Assembly (NCBI GenBank): GCA_027922465.2
Contig: BQMF02000054.1
Location: 620,001 to 684,000 of the forward strand
DNA length: 64,000 nucleotides
Origin: Turritopsis dohrnii
Lineage: Eukaryota; Cnidaria; Hydrozoa; Anthoathecata; Oceaniidae
Direction of reading: 5' to 3'
Positions 22,523 through 35,100 of this stretch are shown piece by piece; the stretch's first letter is position 1; each line of letters starts with the position of its first letter. Made by a program: the position numbers and the translations under genes. The notes beneath the pieces were generated by a model. The model did not search any database and was not told where the DNA came from. It saw nothing but the letters and a program-made list of their open reading frames with translations.

Positions 22523-25500
22523 ATGTTGCTATTTATAGATCTATTTTTATTTTCCAGATCTTTGAAATGTAAAGATGTAGCAGTGTTAGATGCTTACGCT
22601 ACTACTGCATTCACAAAGAAAATTTTCAAAGACTACGATAAAAAGGCTTTACCTAAAATTAATGGTGAGCCAGTAAATGTTACTGTGCAGATGTACATCG
22701 AGGATATGGTGCCTGTTGATCTGATGAGCTCGGTAAAACAAGTTTAATTTTTTCTTCCTTGTGAAGCAATGAAGATATTAAAATCCCAGTAGTAGTCCAT
22801 AAGGCCTTTCTGGGGCGCTATTGTGGGCTATATAATACTTTCCTGGGGCGCTATTGTTGCGCTCGCAACCTTGCGGGTCTCTAGTATTTTTTACTGGCAA
22901 AGCTATATCACTAACACTGTTACCATGGTGAATTTTGCTTTGAATGACGTCCAATAAAAGCTGTTCCATTCCCTAAAATTTCATTTCCCTTAATTAAAAT
23001 ATAGTTCATCATTTATACCTTTATCAGCAAGAAAACCTGTTAGGAAGCCCTAGTAACAATCACAACAAATTTTTTTAATGATTTGACAGCTTAGATGTTT
23101 GTCACAATACATATAACATTTTAGCTGTATATCTCTGAACTGACTCCATGGCGTTTATGGAATAATAATAATAAGCTCTCCTCGTGCAAGTAGTTATCTG
23201 AGAAAAAAAAGGGTATTCGCAAGGTATTCTGGATGGATTTTGTTCCTTTTTAGCATTATTCGATTGACATGTATTTTCGAACATACTGGAGAGACCCTAG
23301 GTTGTCATTTGAAGATCTAATAGACGTACAACAAACAAACGGCAGCAACACTTTAGCGTTCAGCCATACATTCATCGAGCAAATTTGGACTCCTGATTTA
23401 TTTTTTCCGCTGGCAAAGTTAGGACATGTCCATGTTATCACCAAGCCTAATCGTTTGCTGAGGTTAAAGCCTGATGGCTCGATTTTTTACAGTCAAAGGT
23501 TGATTCACCTTCCTAAAAGCTCTATTTATCTTTTATTTATTTATTTATCTTTTATTTATTTATTTATTTTATTTTATTTATTTATTTTATCTATCTTTTA
23601 TTGTGATCTATGAAGACAGCCATTGTAGTATCATGTGGCTTCTAGTGTTACCATTAAGAAATCTTTATCTTGATCATCAACATGTTTTTAAAGTACTATC
23701 GTGTTGTTTTTGATGAAGTTAAGTTACATCACCCAGATATGTTGTAATGTTGATGGATTAAGTTGATAGTTTCTATTTTTATATCTTTAGATTATCAGTG
23801 ACCAATTATTGTCCAATGAATTTGCTTCATTTTCCATTCGACGAACAATATTGCCAGTTCACTATGTTGTCGTGTAAGGAGGCTTTTAGAATGTTTTCAG
23901 ATTATTTCCCGACCAACTTAAATCCTGCTATGTTTCCTTCCATAAAGTATTGGAACCCCTTATACGTTTTGACGAATCAAAGTCCAAACTTCATACCCAT
24001 ATTTCTCTGCAACTTATTTTAGTTGGTTACGATGCCAGTCACATTATGATTGGTTGGAACACGGACACAAACGGACCAATCTATCCACCTGTTGATCGAA
24101 ATATGCTGGAGTACATGTTTGCCGGCTTCAATTATAGTAAACTAGTACATGACTACACTGTCGCAGGTATGAAACACCAGTTTTCCTTCAGTTAATTGGA
24201 TTCTCGATCCACTTATATTTATCTAGCCAATTTACCATCAAAAAACTTCAAATTAACTTAAAAGCTCGCTAATTGCTCCTAATGGGCTGTTGCTCTGCTC
24301 GTAATGGGCATAGGAATGGAACATCAACATACGACAACACTCGAACTCAAAGGAATCCCAATTGAAAGAATTAATCTTTTAGTTTCAGATCTTCACTACT
24401 TATCTATTAAACATATTTTTTCAGGGAAAATCGAGACTTTAGTGGCAACCTTCCATTTTACCAGACACTCAGCATATTACTTAGCACAAATGTATTTTCC
24501 CTGTGTTCTCATCGTCATTCTGTCCTGGGTTGGATTCTGGATTGATTACCGCTCAACACCTGCAAGAGTTACACTTGGTATCACAACCGTACTCACAATG
24601 ACTTCACTCAGTAAGTGTGTTCACATTTCATTCCGCACCAAAATTGACTTGATGGGTTCAAATCTCACAGGCAGTACATAAAATTGACTCGTTCAATCCT
24701 GTCAGTAATAACATAGTTTTGATGGAAACTTTAAATGGTCACAAACTTTCAGTCTCTGAACATCATGTGTTATTTCTACACGTCACATTTTAATATCGCA
24801 AATATGATTCTGTTAAGTCAAACATGGTTAGAATTCCACTGACCGTAACGAGTTAATATACATTTGAAAGCAATATTCGAGCGAGCCTAGAGTTGTGCAT
24901 GGTATCATACTTTCATTTCCGTAGTTATGAGGATACAACTTCAACAACCACTATCAAGAAGGTTTCGTACATCGTTTTATACAAACAAAATTCTTTTTAG
25001 GTGGTATTATTAAGAGTTCGTCTCCAGATACCACGCAAGTGAAATCATTGGATATATATGTCCTCGTCTGCCTGTTTTACGTGTTTGCTGCTCTCATACA
25101 GTATGCATTGCTCTGGTCAACAGACATCAAAATACGAAAAATAATGAAGAAAAAGGTGAAGTTTATTTGTTGATAAAGAAGTTTGGAATTTGTCAGCTTT
25201 TTAGTCGTAAGGATGTGACGTAAGGATGTGACGTAAGGATGTATTGCCACGTATCATGACAAACTAACTTTTAGACGTCTAGAAAAATGCAAGAAAAAGA
25301 AATTTCAAATAAACAACAAATCCAAACTCAGCATAGTCAACTTGAGTTTTTGATATTTATATAAATTTCCAAATTGATTTAAGCAATTTGAAAACTTGGT
25401 CCAAACTAGGTCCAAATGTACCTTTCTACACCAAACTATTATGATAGTCAAGTTGATACATTTACAAATTTTCAAAAAAATAGAAGCATTTTTAAAAGTT

Positions 25501-26017
25501 GCTCCAAATTAGATCTTCGTTTCCCTTTCTTGACCCAATTGAGAAAAATGTATTTCGTACAGCATCGAAAGATAAACACAGGTCTCCATATTTGTTGCGA
25601 CAGTGCAACCATAAAATTCTGGATCTATTTACATTTCAGGGTACGGCTAGTGAACGTAGTGAAATTGCTGAGTCACGGAAAGAGAGTGCAGTTTCTACAT
25701 CTTCATGCGCATCCGCATCTGTTAGCGAAATGCCATTGTCAGCACGTTCATACCGAATCGGTTTGGTGAATCCGGCATTTTCCGCTATTCATAAAGAAGA
25801 TTTGGAAAGAACGTATGAGACAACAATCAAGATGAACAATAGCAATGCCTTTAATCGGATGACGGTGAAGATATCGGGAAAGGTTAAACAGAAGATGTTT
25901 GAAAAGCAAATGAAAGATTTAGAGGTCCACGTGATTGACCGAATTTCCCGATATCTGTTTCCGATTACATTTGGAATATTGAACATTTCGTATTTCGGGT
26001 TTTATCTTAGTAGATAG
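22523..26017 (+). CDS. Cys-loop ligand-gated anion channel subunit (glycine/GABA-receptor-like), gene 2
   Basis: Seven exons join in phase: 22523-22732, 23254-23498, 23791-23873, 24023-24166, 24425-24610, 25001-25155 and 25640-26017, giving 466 residues. It is the tandem paralog of gene 1, with the same intron phases. The N-terminus MLLFIDLFLFSRSLKCKD looks like a signal peptide. The extracellular part has YWRDPRLSF, IWTPDLFFPLAK (loop A) and the Cys loop from NYCPMN to DEQYC with 13 residues between. M1-M2 contain WIDYRSTPARVTLGITTVLT; the PAR motif points to a chloride channel. M3 is SLDIYVLVCLFYVFAALIQY. M4 is VIDRISRYLFPITFGILNIS, after a serine-rich M3-M4 loop. A TTTTATTTTCCAG just before 22559 is a possible splice acceptor, so an upstream signal exon is an alternative start. 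Confidence 0.88.
23519..23600 (+). repeat. TTTA microsatellite in intron 2 of receptor gene 2
   Basis: Irregular TTTA/TTTAT units begin about 20 bases after the exon 2 donor site. Confidence 0.9.
25204..25245 (+). repeat. Short tandem repeat GTAAGGATGTGAC in intron 6 of receptor gene 2
   Basis: Three near-identical 14-bp units in succession. Confidence 0.85.
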
Positions 26018-26217
26018 ATTACTCTGGGTTGAAATTCAGTTTTTTGAATTTTTTACAAAGATGGAAACATTGATTTTTCATGAATTCCAAAATGACCAAT
26101 GTAGAAATGCTTTCTGAAAGTTTGACACAATGTATCAATGTAGAAATGTATCAATGACGTAAATGTATCAGCAATGTAGACTAGATTTTTTTTTTTTACA
26201 ATAGAATCGAATTATTT

Positions 26218-26223
26218 AATAAA
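26218..26223 (+). promoter_or_regulatory. Candidate polyadenylation signal for receptor gene 2
   Basis: AATAAA lies 200 bases after the stop codon in an AT-rich stretch. Confidence 0.4.
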
Positions 26224-26366
26224 AAATATTACATAATTTTGATGTTAATTATGTACTTTCCCATAGGGCGAAATACAGTGTGTTTCAAAAATTTTCATCG
26301 CATTTTTGAAGAAAATATCCAATTAATTTTTATAAATCTTATATCGATGGAATCCTTATTTTTTGG

Positions 26367-26546
26367 TCTCGTGATGTAATTTTTGTAGGAAATGGAAAAG
26401 TAGAAGAAGAGAAATCGAAAAATAAGTTTGGAAAAACTCATTATTTTCTTAACGATCAGGTTTTAACAATAAGATCAATTTCCGAAAACACAAAAAAAAA
26501 CAAAAACAGTTATGTAACAATTTCCTACAAAAATTACATCACGAGA
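26367..26546. repeat. Inverted repeat with perfect 27-bp arms (MITE-like hairpin)
   Basis: The left arm at 26367-26393 (TCTCGTGATGTAATTTTTGT...) is exactly complementary to 26520-26546. The loop of about 126 bases is A-rich and non-coding. Flanking TTATT/AATAAG hints that the pairing extends beyond a short gap. Confidence 0.9.
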
Positions 26547-26561
26547 ATAAGTCTTTTACGG

Positions 26562-27009
26562 TTCTATGTTACACTTAAAACTATTAAGACTTCTATGTTA
26601 CACTTAAAACTATTAAGACTTATGTTACACTTAAAACTATTAAGACTTATGTTACACTTAAAACTATTAAGACTTCTATGTTACACTTAAAACTATTAAG
26701 ACTTCTATGTTACACTTAAAACTATTAAGACTTCTATGTTACACTTAAAACTATTAAGACTTCTATGTTACACTTAAAACTATTAAGACTTCTATGTTAC
26801 ACTTAAAACTATTAAGACTTATGTTACATTTAAAACTATTAAGACTTATGTTACACTTAAAACTATTAAGACTTCTATGTTACACTTAAAACTATTAAGA
26901 CTTCTATGTTACACTTAAAACTATTAAGACTTATGTTACACTTAAAACTATTAAGACTTCTATGTTACACCATAGTCACAAGAAACTATTAAAACTATTA
27001 AGACTTATG
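26562..27009 (+). repeat. Minisatellite of 29-bp and 27-bp units, about 15 copies
   Basis: The unit is ATGTTACACTTAAAACTATT plus AAGAC, preceded by either TTCT (29 bp, L) or TT (27 bp, S). The order I read is LLSSLLLLLSSLLSL, the last copy cut short. Copies are almost identical; one S copy has ACATTT for ACACTT. Confidence 0.93.
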
Positions 27010-29040
27010 TTGACAGTACTGACAGTAATCATTTCTTTACATAATGTTAAACGTTGATAAAGTTATATGTACTTGATAGCTCTAGTACAGAGCGTTGGCA
27101 ATGGAGACTCAAAGCATGACCAGAACCCCATCGTCGAGCCAACTCGTCTAAAATTTTATAACATCAATATACTATGAATCTGGAATATTTCTAGAAACAA
27201 TCTTAAGAACATACGTGTAAATAACAGTCATTTTGTTTGAACTACTTCTTGGGTAACACTAGAGATATGCATCTCTGGTAACACTGATTATCCATTGTTG
27301 GAAATCTGCCTTATCACGACAAATAAGACAAAAACCAATGACAGTGGACATAAACATTAGTGTTCTTTCAATTGCTTTGATAAGATGAGATGATATTTGA
27401 AGAAGTGAGGTTGTAGAAGGTTGTTAAGTTAAAGAACTGCTTTTGCCCCTTTTATGACATCTATAAGCATAATATTTAAAAAACTTGTAGAGACTATTGT
27501 CTTAAATGGGAGAATAACATGGTTTTAGTGGGAAATGATTTGAAAGACATTTCAGTGATCCCATTCACTGTTTTCTGCAGTCACTTTTTGTAGCTGCTGC
27601 TGCACGTTGAAAACTCCTCCCGATTGGGAATTTTTTTTTAATTGGATCTGGCGACCTTCTGTGAACAGGTTTTCAAGCCTCTAACTTCTTCTCCGTTTTA
27701 TACAAGAACTGTCGAAATAACATTTTTTCCTGACTTTTTTCACCACAGACGAATAAGTGTCAGAGCTGGAGTCTCACAGAAATACAAAATTAGAAATTTA
27801 CTGCAGTTCTGTTATTCGATTTGTTCATTTTATACACACAAAATTACGACACTCTCAGGGTTTTTTGAAGTATATCGCCTGATCGTCTGAAAGAAAAACG
27901 CCTCGTTCGTTATTATAGAGAGAATAACCAGAAGCTTGATCATTTTGAAAATAAAAGATGAAAAAACGATTTTCTTTAAAATTTATATATTCGTCTACAC
28001 ATTCCAGTAGACATCATCATCGTTCGTTACTTGACCTATCTTGGCAAAAAAAAACTATTCAGTACTTTGAGGGAAAATATTAGTTGGATTCAGGTCTTAC
28101 AATTTTTAGCGCAAGCAACTTCTCAGTCACTTTTTAACTCGTTACCAACGTACACAATAAAATCGCAAATTTGGGAAATGTATAGTCGCATTTTTGCGAA
28201 TCTTGTTTCAGTGTAAATTGACTTTGACCAAACATTCTTCTTTGCCACCATTTCAGGGATGACGACTCGTACAGGCAGGAAGGTTTTGATTACATCATCT
28301 CTTGGTTGGTTAGTTGGTTAGTTCGTTCGTTGGTTACTTAAGAAAGCACCAACTTAAGTACTACCGCCTCATGTCATGCCTAATGTGTAATGTATAAGTT
28401 GTGTATCACCTGTTTGAACTCTTCTAACTGATCACTGTCAATCGGACAAAATAACCAGTAACAGAGGACAGGTGAGAGATAAAAAAAAGGAGTGTATAAG
28501 CAAGATTAAAACGAAGGGCTTTATACACTGTGTAGCTGGAACGCAAAATAACCTTTGACTGGGTTCTACATCCCTTGATGTTGAAGACCTTGAAACTTGC
28601 TAGAGATGGCGTGATTATGTCACCAAAGCCATCGAGCATCAGACAAAACTATTTAGTCCACGAAACCTGACAGATGAACTCAATCACAACTGATTTTAGA
28701 ATTTTAAGATCTTTCAAGGGCGAGTGAAGCGTTGACGTCAGTTCATCTTACCAGCCAATCCACCATCACTACAAAAAATCCATTATGCCACAAAAAATAA
28801 AAACTTATGATGTAGGAATCAGCCCACAACTTTTTTGTTATAACCTGAAACTTTATGGAAGTATTTTGGAAAAATACTAAAAGATGCAATTTGTAGTAGA
28901 CATACTCTTTCATTCATATGACTAAAGGCAAGCAAATAATTACCACCACATTGCAGATAAACGAAATACAACCGATATTGACTTTCATGAATGAAAGCCT
29001 TTTTTAAATCAACAAAAATGCCACAAACATAAATCTATTT
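27010..29040. other. Intergenic; no gene recognised
   Basis: Short open frames show no recognisable motif. A hairpin at 27993-28012 resembles the one near 31958-31978 and may be the end of a retroelement. Confidence 0.4.
27993..28012 (-). repeat. Possible Penelope-like 3'-end hairpin fragment, copy 1
   Basis: The minus strand reads GATGATGTCTACTGGAATGT then GTAGACGAA; GTCTAC pairs with GTAGAC. Similar text ends many animal Penelope-like elements, but no coding part is present here, so this is tentative. Confidence 0.3.
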
Positions 29041-29269
29041 GTTAAAAGATGGCGGTCACTACAGTAATGAAAGAAACTATCGAAGTTTCCAAAGATCACA
29101 ACAACGAGGCAGGGGTAAGAATACCAATACGACCTCACGTCTCCTACATGCAACCAAATCTCCTTCCACAGAGCATTTACTGTAAAGTACGCCCAGTAAT
29201 TTCGCAGTTGTTTTGTCAAAAAATTCCTCTTCTTGAAAAGGCTCCATTAGCAGGGACGGAGAATAAAAT

Positions 29270-30320
29270 ATTATCGAAAAAACTGGGAAAAGTTAACTCA
29301 AGACAAAAATATTCTGGAGTTACTAGAGGGATATAAAATTCCATTTCTAAGAACTCCAATACAAGAACAAAGACCAATTCAAAAAATTTCAGGGAACCAA
29401 ATTCCTCTTGTGAAAGAGGAGATTCAAAGCATGATGGAGAAGGGTGCAATACAACCAGTGTTGAAATCGAACAATAAGTTTGTGAACAATCTTTTCCTAG
29501 CAGCAAAGAAGGACGGGGGCCAACGACCTGTCATAAATCTGAAAGATTTTTTATACCATACCAACATTTCAAATTGGAAGGGCTATTCCTTGTAAAAGAA
29601 ATGATGATTCCAGCTTACATGTCATGGGAACCAGATCCTCATTGACAAGCAGTAGATGCATTCCAACAAGATTGGAAACATCTCTATCCTTATATACCTC
29701 TATCCTTACATTTTTCCCCCTTTTTCACTAATCGGAAGAGTTCTACGAAAATTACAGACACACAGAGTGACAGCAATTATAATAACACCAGCATGGCAAG
29801 CACAAGCTTGGTGTCCTACTCTTCTTCAAATGTCAGTTGCATTGCCATTACTGATACCTCACAGGCAAGACCTTGTCATGAATTCATTAGAAAAGCATCA
29901 TCATCAATCAATCACAATCACTTCGGTTAGTGGCATGGAAGGTCTCCGGAAAACACTGGCAGCAGAAGGCATTTCAAAGAAAACTACCCCTTTTATATCA
30001 GATGGCCGTAGATCAGGTACAATTTCAAGTTACGAATCGGCCTGGAGAAAGTGATCCATTTCACTGTTCTATAAATGACGCTCTGGACTTTTTGGCAGTT
30101 TTATTTGAGGACTGTCAATAACCACAGATCAGCCATTTCGGCATATCACCAGCTGGAGTATTGATGAAGGACCTCCCCAGCCAAAGTATGCCTTTATATG
30201 GGATGTAGAGATAGTGTTCAAATACTTAAGAACTCTTTTCCCTAACGAGAACTTGTCTAACAAGAATCTTACTTTTAAAACAACAATGTTGCTAGCCTGT
30301 GACAGCTGCAAATATGGATA
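29270..30320 (+). pseudogene. DIRS-like retrotransposon remnant (reverse transcriptase start plus tyrosine recombinase)
   Basis: The first part reads WEKLTQDKNILELLEGYKIP, KEEIQSMMEKGAIQPV, LFLAAKKDGGQRPVINLK and then, after a frameshift, HFKLEGLFLVKEMM, the start of a DIRS reverse transcriptase. It jumps directly to DAFQQDWKHLY and SLIGRVLRKLQTHRVTAIII, the region after RNase H, so the catalytic RT core is deleted. The recombinase part follows: FQRKLPLLYQMAVDQVQF, then TVNNHRSAISAYHQLEY and YAFIWDVEIVFKYLRTLF in shifted frames. Several frameshifts and stops make it non-functional. The RHRY catalytic residues of the recombinase are not all present. Confidence 0.77.
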
Positions 30321-32152
30321 GAGGGTAGATGAACAACATCAATTACTTTTAGGTTTTCATTGACCTCTAAATATCTAAATGTTTAAATGTACTATTGCTA
30401 GGTGGATCGTGTGTGTGTTGTGTGCATCTGGTATTGATACATCAAATTTTTAAGGCCCATTCAACCAGGTCAGCATCAAGTTCTAAACCTAAGGTTTATG
30501 GCTTGTCTACAAAAGATATTTCAGCCAGAGGGAATTTGAAAAGTTAATCTGTGTTTACAAAATTTTACAATAAGGAAATTGAGGTCCAAAAAAGCTTTTC
30601 AAAATATCAAAAATGTGTCCTAGGAAAACAGACACTTTTAACAGAGGATAATGGAGGCCTGGGTTCTAGTGGTATGGGACATTAGGGAGATAACAGTACT
30701 AGATCGTACAGACATTTTATGAAATAAAATTAATGAATTTCGTCAGGCCGCGCAACCGCCGCAATGAAATTTGGATTTTATGAAACCATTCAATATCCCT
30801 CAAAACCAAAACATCCCTCAGTTATAGAAAACCTTGTCTGTAGCTGTAATTCATCTAACGAAAAGAAATAATATGATATCAATTCTTTGTTTATTTGACT
30901 TGAGATATCGAGGTAATGACTACGTCATGCTTCGATCTTTCAAACAAAAAAATCGCAATCAAGACGCCCTTCGCAATTACAGAAGAAAAGAAAAAGGTAC
31001 GTTTATTACATTAACGCCTAACACGCCCTCATGGCGAATGAGGTAACATGCCTTTATATGCCATTGATAAGAATTGATACGTAGATTTACCACTGTAATG
31101 TACACGTAATCTTTCGTCGGACTACAGATGGCCGATAAAGACCAATTTAAATTAGAAATGTATGTCTCTCTCTTGCAAAAATGGCAGATATTACCTGGGA
31201 GGGTGAGGCGCGTTTGGGTCATTCATAAAAATGTAATTCCTTTATAAACAGCTGTGAAGTTAGAGCCACAGCTTGAGTGAATGAGCATCAGATAGTAGCT
31301 AGGTGCGGACATGAAATCTGATTGGTTTAAATTTTGTTTAGTCTGCAGTTTCTGATAAATTTAATTTACAAATTCAATAGATCGTTTTACCGGGAAATTC
31401 TATTCACCGAACTTTCTAGTAAAAACGTTTTGTCTGGGAAAGTGAGGTTTGGATGAAATTGTTTACCATTTAAATAAGACTGGCAACGTTAGTCTGTAAT
31501 AATTAAAACTGCCAGCAAAACCATAAAATGTGATTCCTTTAGAAGTAACAGGTATTCAAGTAATCAAAAAAGAGGATAGACAGAAATAGGTTGCAGTCGG
31601 ACCATCAGTTTGTCAGTATGGAACTTCATAGTCGTTTCTTTCAATACAAAGCAAGCAAATAGTATGTCTCTGATCTTTTTATGCACTTAGCACAATGATA
31701 ACAGCAAAAGCTTTATGTCACGTGGACAACATTTAACCAATCATAAGTAGAGATAAAGTACACACGGGAAGATCAATCTCACAACATAGACGTGTTCAAC
31801 CTCAGTTAACATCCCACTAACAAACTTTAAATCTAAGAGTCAGTATTCACTGTACTACCAGATAGATATAATCACACCGATGATAAATATAGTGTAACCG
31901 GAAGCTTCTTACTAAGAGGACAAGACAAGACAAGTTCAATTTATTTTATTCTATTTCGACCTACACGTTCCAGAGGTCATCTTCAGATTGATCATCACAC
32001 CTGTTTAAATTTCGCAGTTTGTCTTGTCAGACATTTTCCAATGAACTGAAGAAATCAATTAGTAAACATCACAATGTAACAAAATCACAAAGTCGTCAGG
32101 TTAGGCGTAAGGCTTCCACCATCTTTTTTTCTTCTGTCAATCATCTTTTTTG
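30321..32152. other. Intergenic between DIRS remnant and receptor gene 3
   Basis: No gene is recognised. The right end contains the retroelement-end fragment listed separately. Confidence 0.4.
31928..31990 (-). mobile_element. Possible Penelope-like element 3' end, copy 2
   Basis: The minus strand reads CTGAAGATGACCTCTGGAAC then GTGTAGGTCGAAATAGAA. GACCT pairs with AGGTC in the same place as the stem at 27993-28012. The following AATAAA words could serve as the poly(A) signal of receptor gene 3, whose stop lies about 200 bases upstream on the minus strand. Confidence 0.35.
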
Positions 32153-35100
32153 TTAATCTGAAGACAAGCTCAAAGCAAAGTAGATAATATTACAAAGTAA
32201 GAAACTGATGGGGAACAGCAGGCGACTCAATCGATCGATGTAATGAATTTCTTTGTTTCTTCGTTGGTCTTTCAAAATCTTTTGGGCAACTTTTCCTCGT
32301 TTTCGGACCTTTTGGACCAACTGATAAGTTTCTTCCAATGTCTGCACATCGGGTGCTTCGATTGTTGCCATCCTCTTCGTTCCCCGTCGATTTGGCACGG
32401 TGCTTTCATTCTTATTCCTTTGGAACCCATGGTTTATTCTGCTACCACTGGCGCTTAACTGTTCTTCGTTAATACTTTCTTGTCTTTGGAATTTTTTCCA
32501 TCTTCTATCGGTAACTCCAACGAACGCATATTCGATGAGTGCACAGAATACAAAGAAAAAGCAGAGGATGAGGTAGAAGTCAATCGATTTCATGTAGCTC
32601 ACTGACGGCACGGCTGTTCGGATGCTGTTCCCTAAAATTAAAAATGACATCATATCACGTGATTAGTTTCCAAGCTAAAGAAGTTATGAAAAAAAAATTA
32701 AGACTCTTGACTAATTTTTGAATTCAGATCTCGCTGATTCAGACTAATAGTTCACTGACTCGTGTGATAGTAGCCAGTGTAAGATATTGTCTCACTTAGC
32801 AACCGTTGCAGAACATTTTTAAAAAATCTGTCGATTATCTTTATTTATTTATTATTATTATTATTAAAATAATGTTTATACAGGATATAATACATATATA
32901 CAAAAATATACGTATAAACACATCAGTATCTTACATATATAATGTAAAAACTGCTATCAATGTGGTCCTGTTTGACACATTAGTAAAAATAAAGATAAAG
33001 AAAGCTAAAATCTTAAAGTAGTAAAAGTTAGAAACTATTGGATCGAAAGTAATAACAATAAAATTTGAAATAGCAATTAAAATCTGTTAATTAAAAATCA
33101 TGCCTAATTTCCGAGTAAAATTTCCATAATCTTCCTCTTTGCGTATTTCTAACGGAAGTTCATTATAAAGTCGACAACCTTGATAGTAAAACGATTGACG
33201 ACCTATTTCAAGTTTTATCTTGGGAAGTTTTATTGAAAAATTGTTATTTCTTGTAAGACGTACGTGCGTGTTAACTTGAAAGTAATTTCTGAACGGGCTA
33301 CACACGTTCCCAGTGATGCATTTACGGACAGTGCTGCAGGCTTGTTTCTTCATTCTTCCATACGTTGACGTTACTCGTTTTGATGAACTTTTTCCATATA
33401 TCAGTTTGGATGCACGATAGTCGATTAAAGCTAGGTTTGCCTGTTGTGCATCGGAGAGTCGTATTTTCACGATGCAGCAGTATGTTATGATTGGGACGAT
33501 CATAGAGGTAAATATCTTCTCGGCTGCATGAGATGTCAAGAGCGGACGGATTTTTGCGAGAAGTCGTAATCGCCCAGTAGCTTTTCGTAGTCTCTTTTCG
33601 AAATCTCCCTGAAGATTCATTGTAGCATCAAGGGTGTTTCCAAGGTATTCGTACGTTGTTGTTCGGTTGATGGGAACTTTTTTAAATACGATCTCTAGTG
33701 ATTTTTCAGTTTTGGCAATTCTTTTAGCTGTCCCAAATAACATTACTTCTGTTTTTCCCTTCTTGAGGTTTATAATTAATTCTGACTCATCAAGGTAGGT
33801 CGAGATCTTTTCCAGTTCTTCATTTAGTGTATCTTCTATTTTATTGATGTTGCGGTGTGCAAAATATACGACAGTATCGTCTGCATACATTAGGATTCTC
33901 GATGATTTAAGGACATCAACCAAGTCATTAAAGTATATTATAAACAACAAAGGACCGAGGATGGATCCCTGGGGTACTCCAGAAAACACAGGTTGACAAG
34001 CTGATTTTGAGTTTTCGATATGGACTACTTGCGTGCGGTTAAATAGGTAGCTATTGAACCATGCAATTTCCTGACCAAAGATGCCGTACATCTTTAGTTT
34101 ACTCATTAATGTGGCATGACCAAGTGTGTCAAATGCCCGACTAAGGTCAATGAATACTGCTCCAACCATTAACCCATTATCCATATCTCTCCGTACATCG
34201 TCGACGAATTTCGTTGCTGCGTGATTAGTGGAGCGTTTGCTTCGATATCCATATTGGTGCGTAGTAAGTAGGTTATTGTCTTCCAAGTAAGACAAAAGCT
34301 GACTGTACACTGCCCTTTCTATGATCTTTGAAAGAATAGGGAGGATTGAAATAGGCCTGTAGTTTGCTTCGAAATCTTTGTTTCCAGTTTTGTGGACTGG
34401 AACTACTCTTGCTGACTTCCAGATTGTAGGAAAAGTAGCTGTACTTAAACTCAAATTGATGATGTGTGTGAGTGGTTTTACAATATATTCGGTGGAATCC
34501 TTCAACAGTCCTGCTGGAAGATTGTCCAGACCAGTAGCTTTTTTCCGACTCAGCTTTTTCAGTTGATTACGTACAAAGATAGCAGAGACGTATTTAAATC
34601 TGAAAACACTGTTTGTTCGCAATGGATAATATTTCGGTGAGCTCCATACAAAATTTTTAAGCAAGTTGCTAGCAGTTTTAATTGCTCGCACAGCACCAGC
34701 AAAATAATTGCTAAAACGTTCGGCTATCTCTTTTTGATTGGATGGGGTAGTTGACATTTTATTTTTCGATTTAACCGGGAAAATGTCCTTTATGCATTTC
34801 CAGAATGTTTTAGGATTATCTTTGTTTTCGTTGAGTAACTCTCGCTGGTAATTTTTCCGAGCTTTTCTTAGACGATTTGTACATAGATTACGGTGACGTT
34901 TGTAAAGTAACCAATCGTCCGGAGAGTTGTGTTTTCTGGCCTTTCTTAAAAGTTTGTCTCGCTGATCCATGCAATCTCGAATTTCTTTATTAATCCACGG
35001 TGTTGGTTTATTTTTAACTCGTTTAGTTGTCATGGGGGCATGGCGATCAAAAATTTCAGACAGCAAATTACTGAATATCGTTACTGCCTGTTCAGTATCT

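Noticed and set aside
26562..27009. CRISPR-like array
   Set aside because: The units are adjacent with no unique spacers, and the context is eukaryotic; this is a minisatellite.
28081..28219. Short plus-strand open frame (TTYTIKSQIWEMYSRIF) as an exon
   Set aside because: No neighbouring exons with compatible splice sites and no recognised domain.
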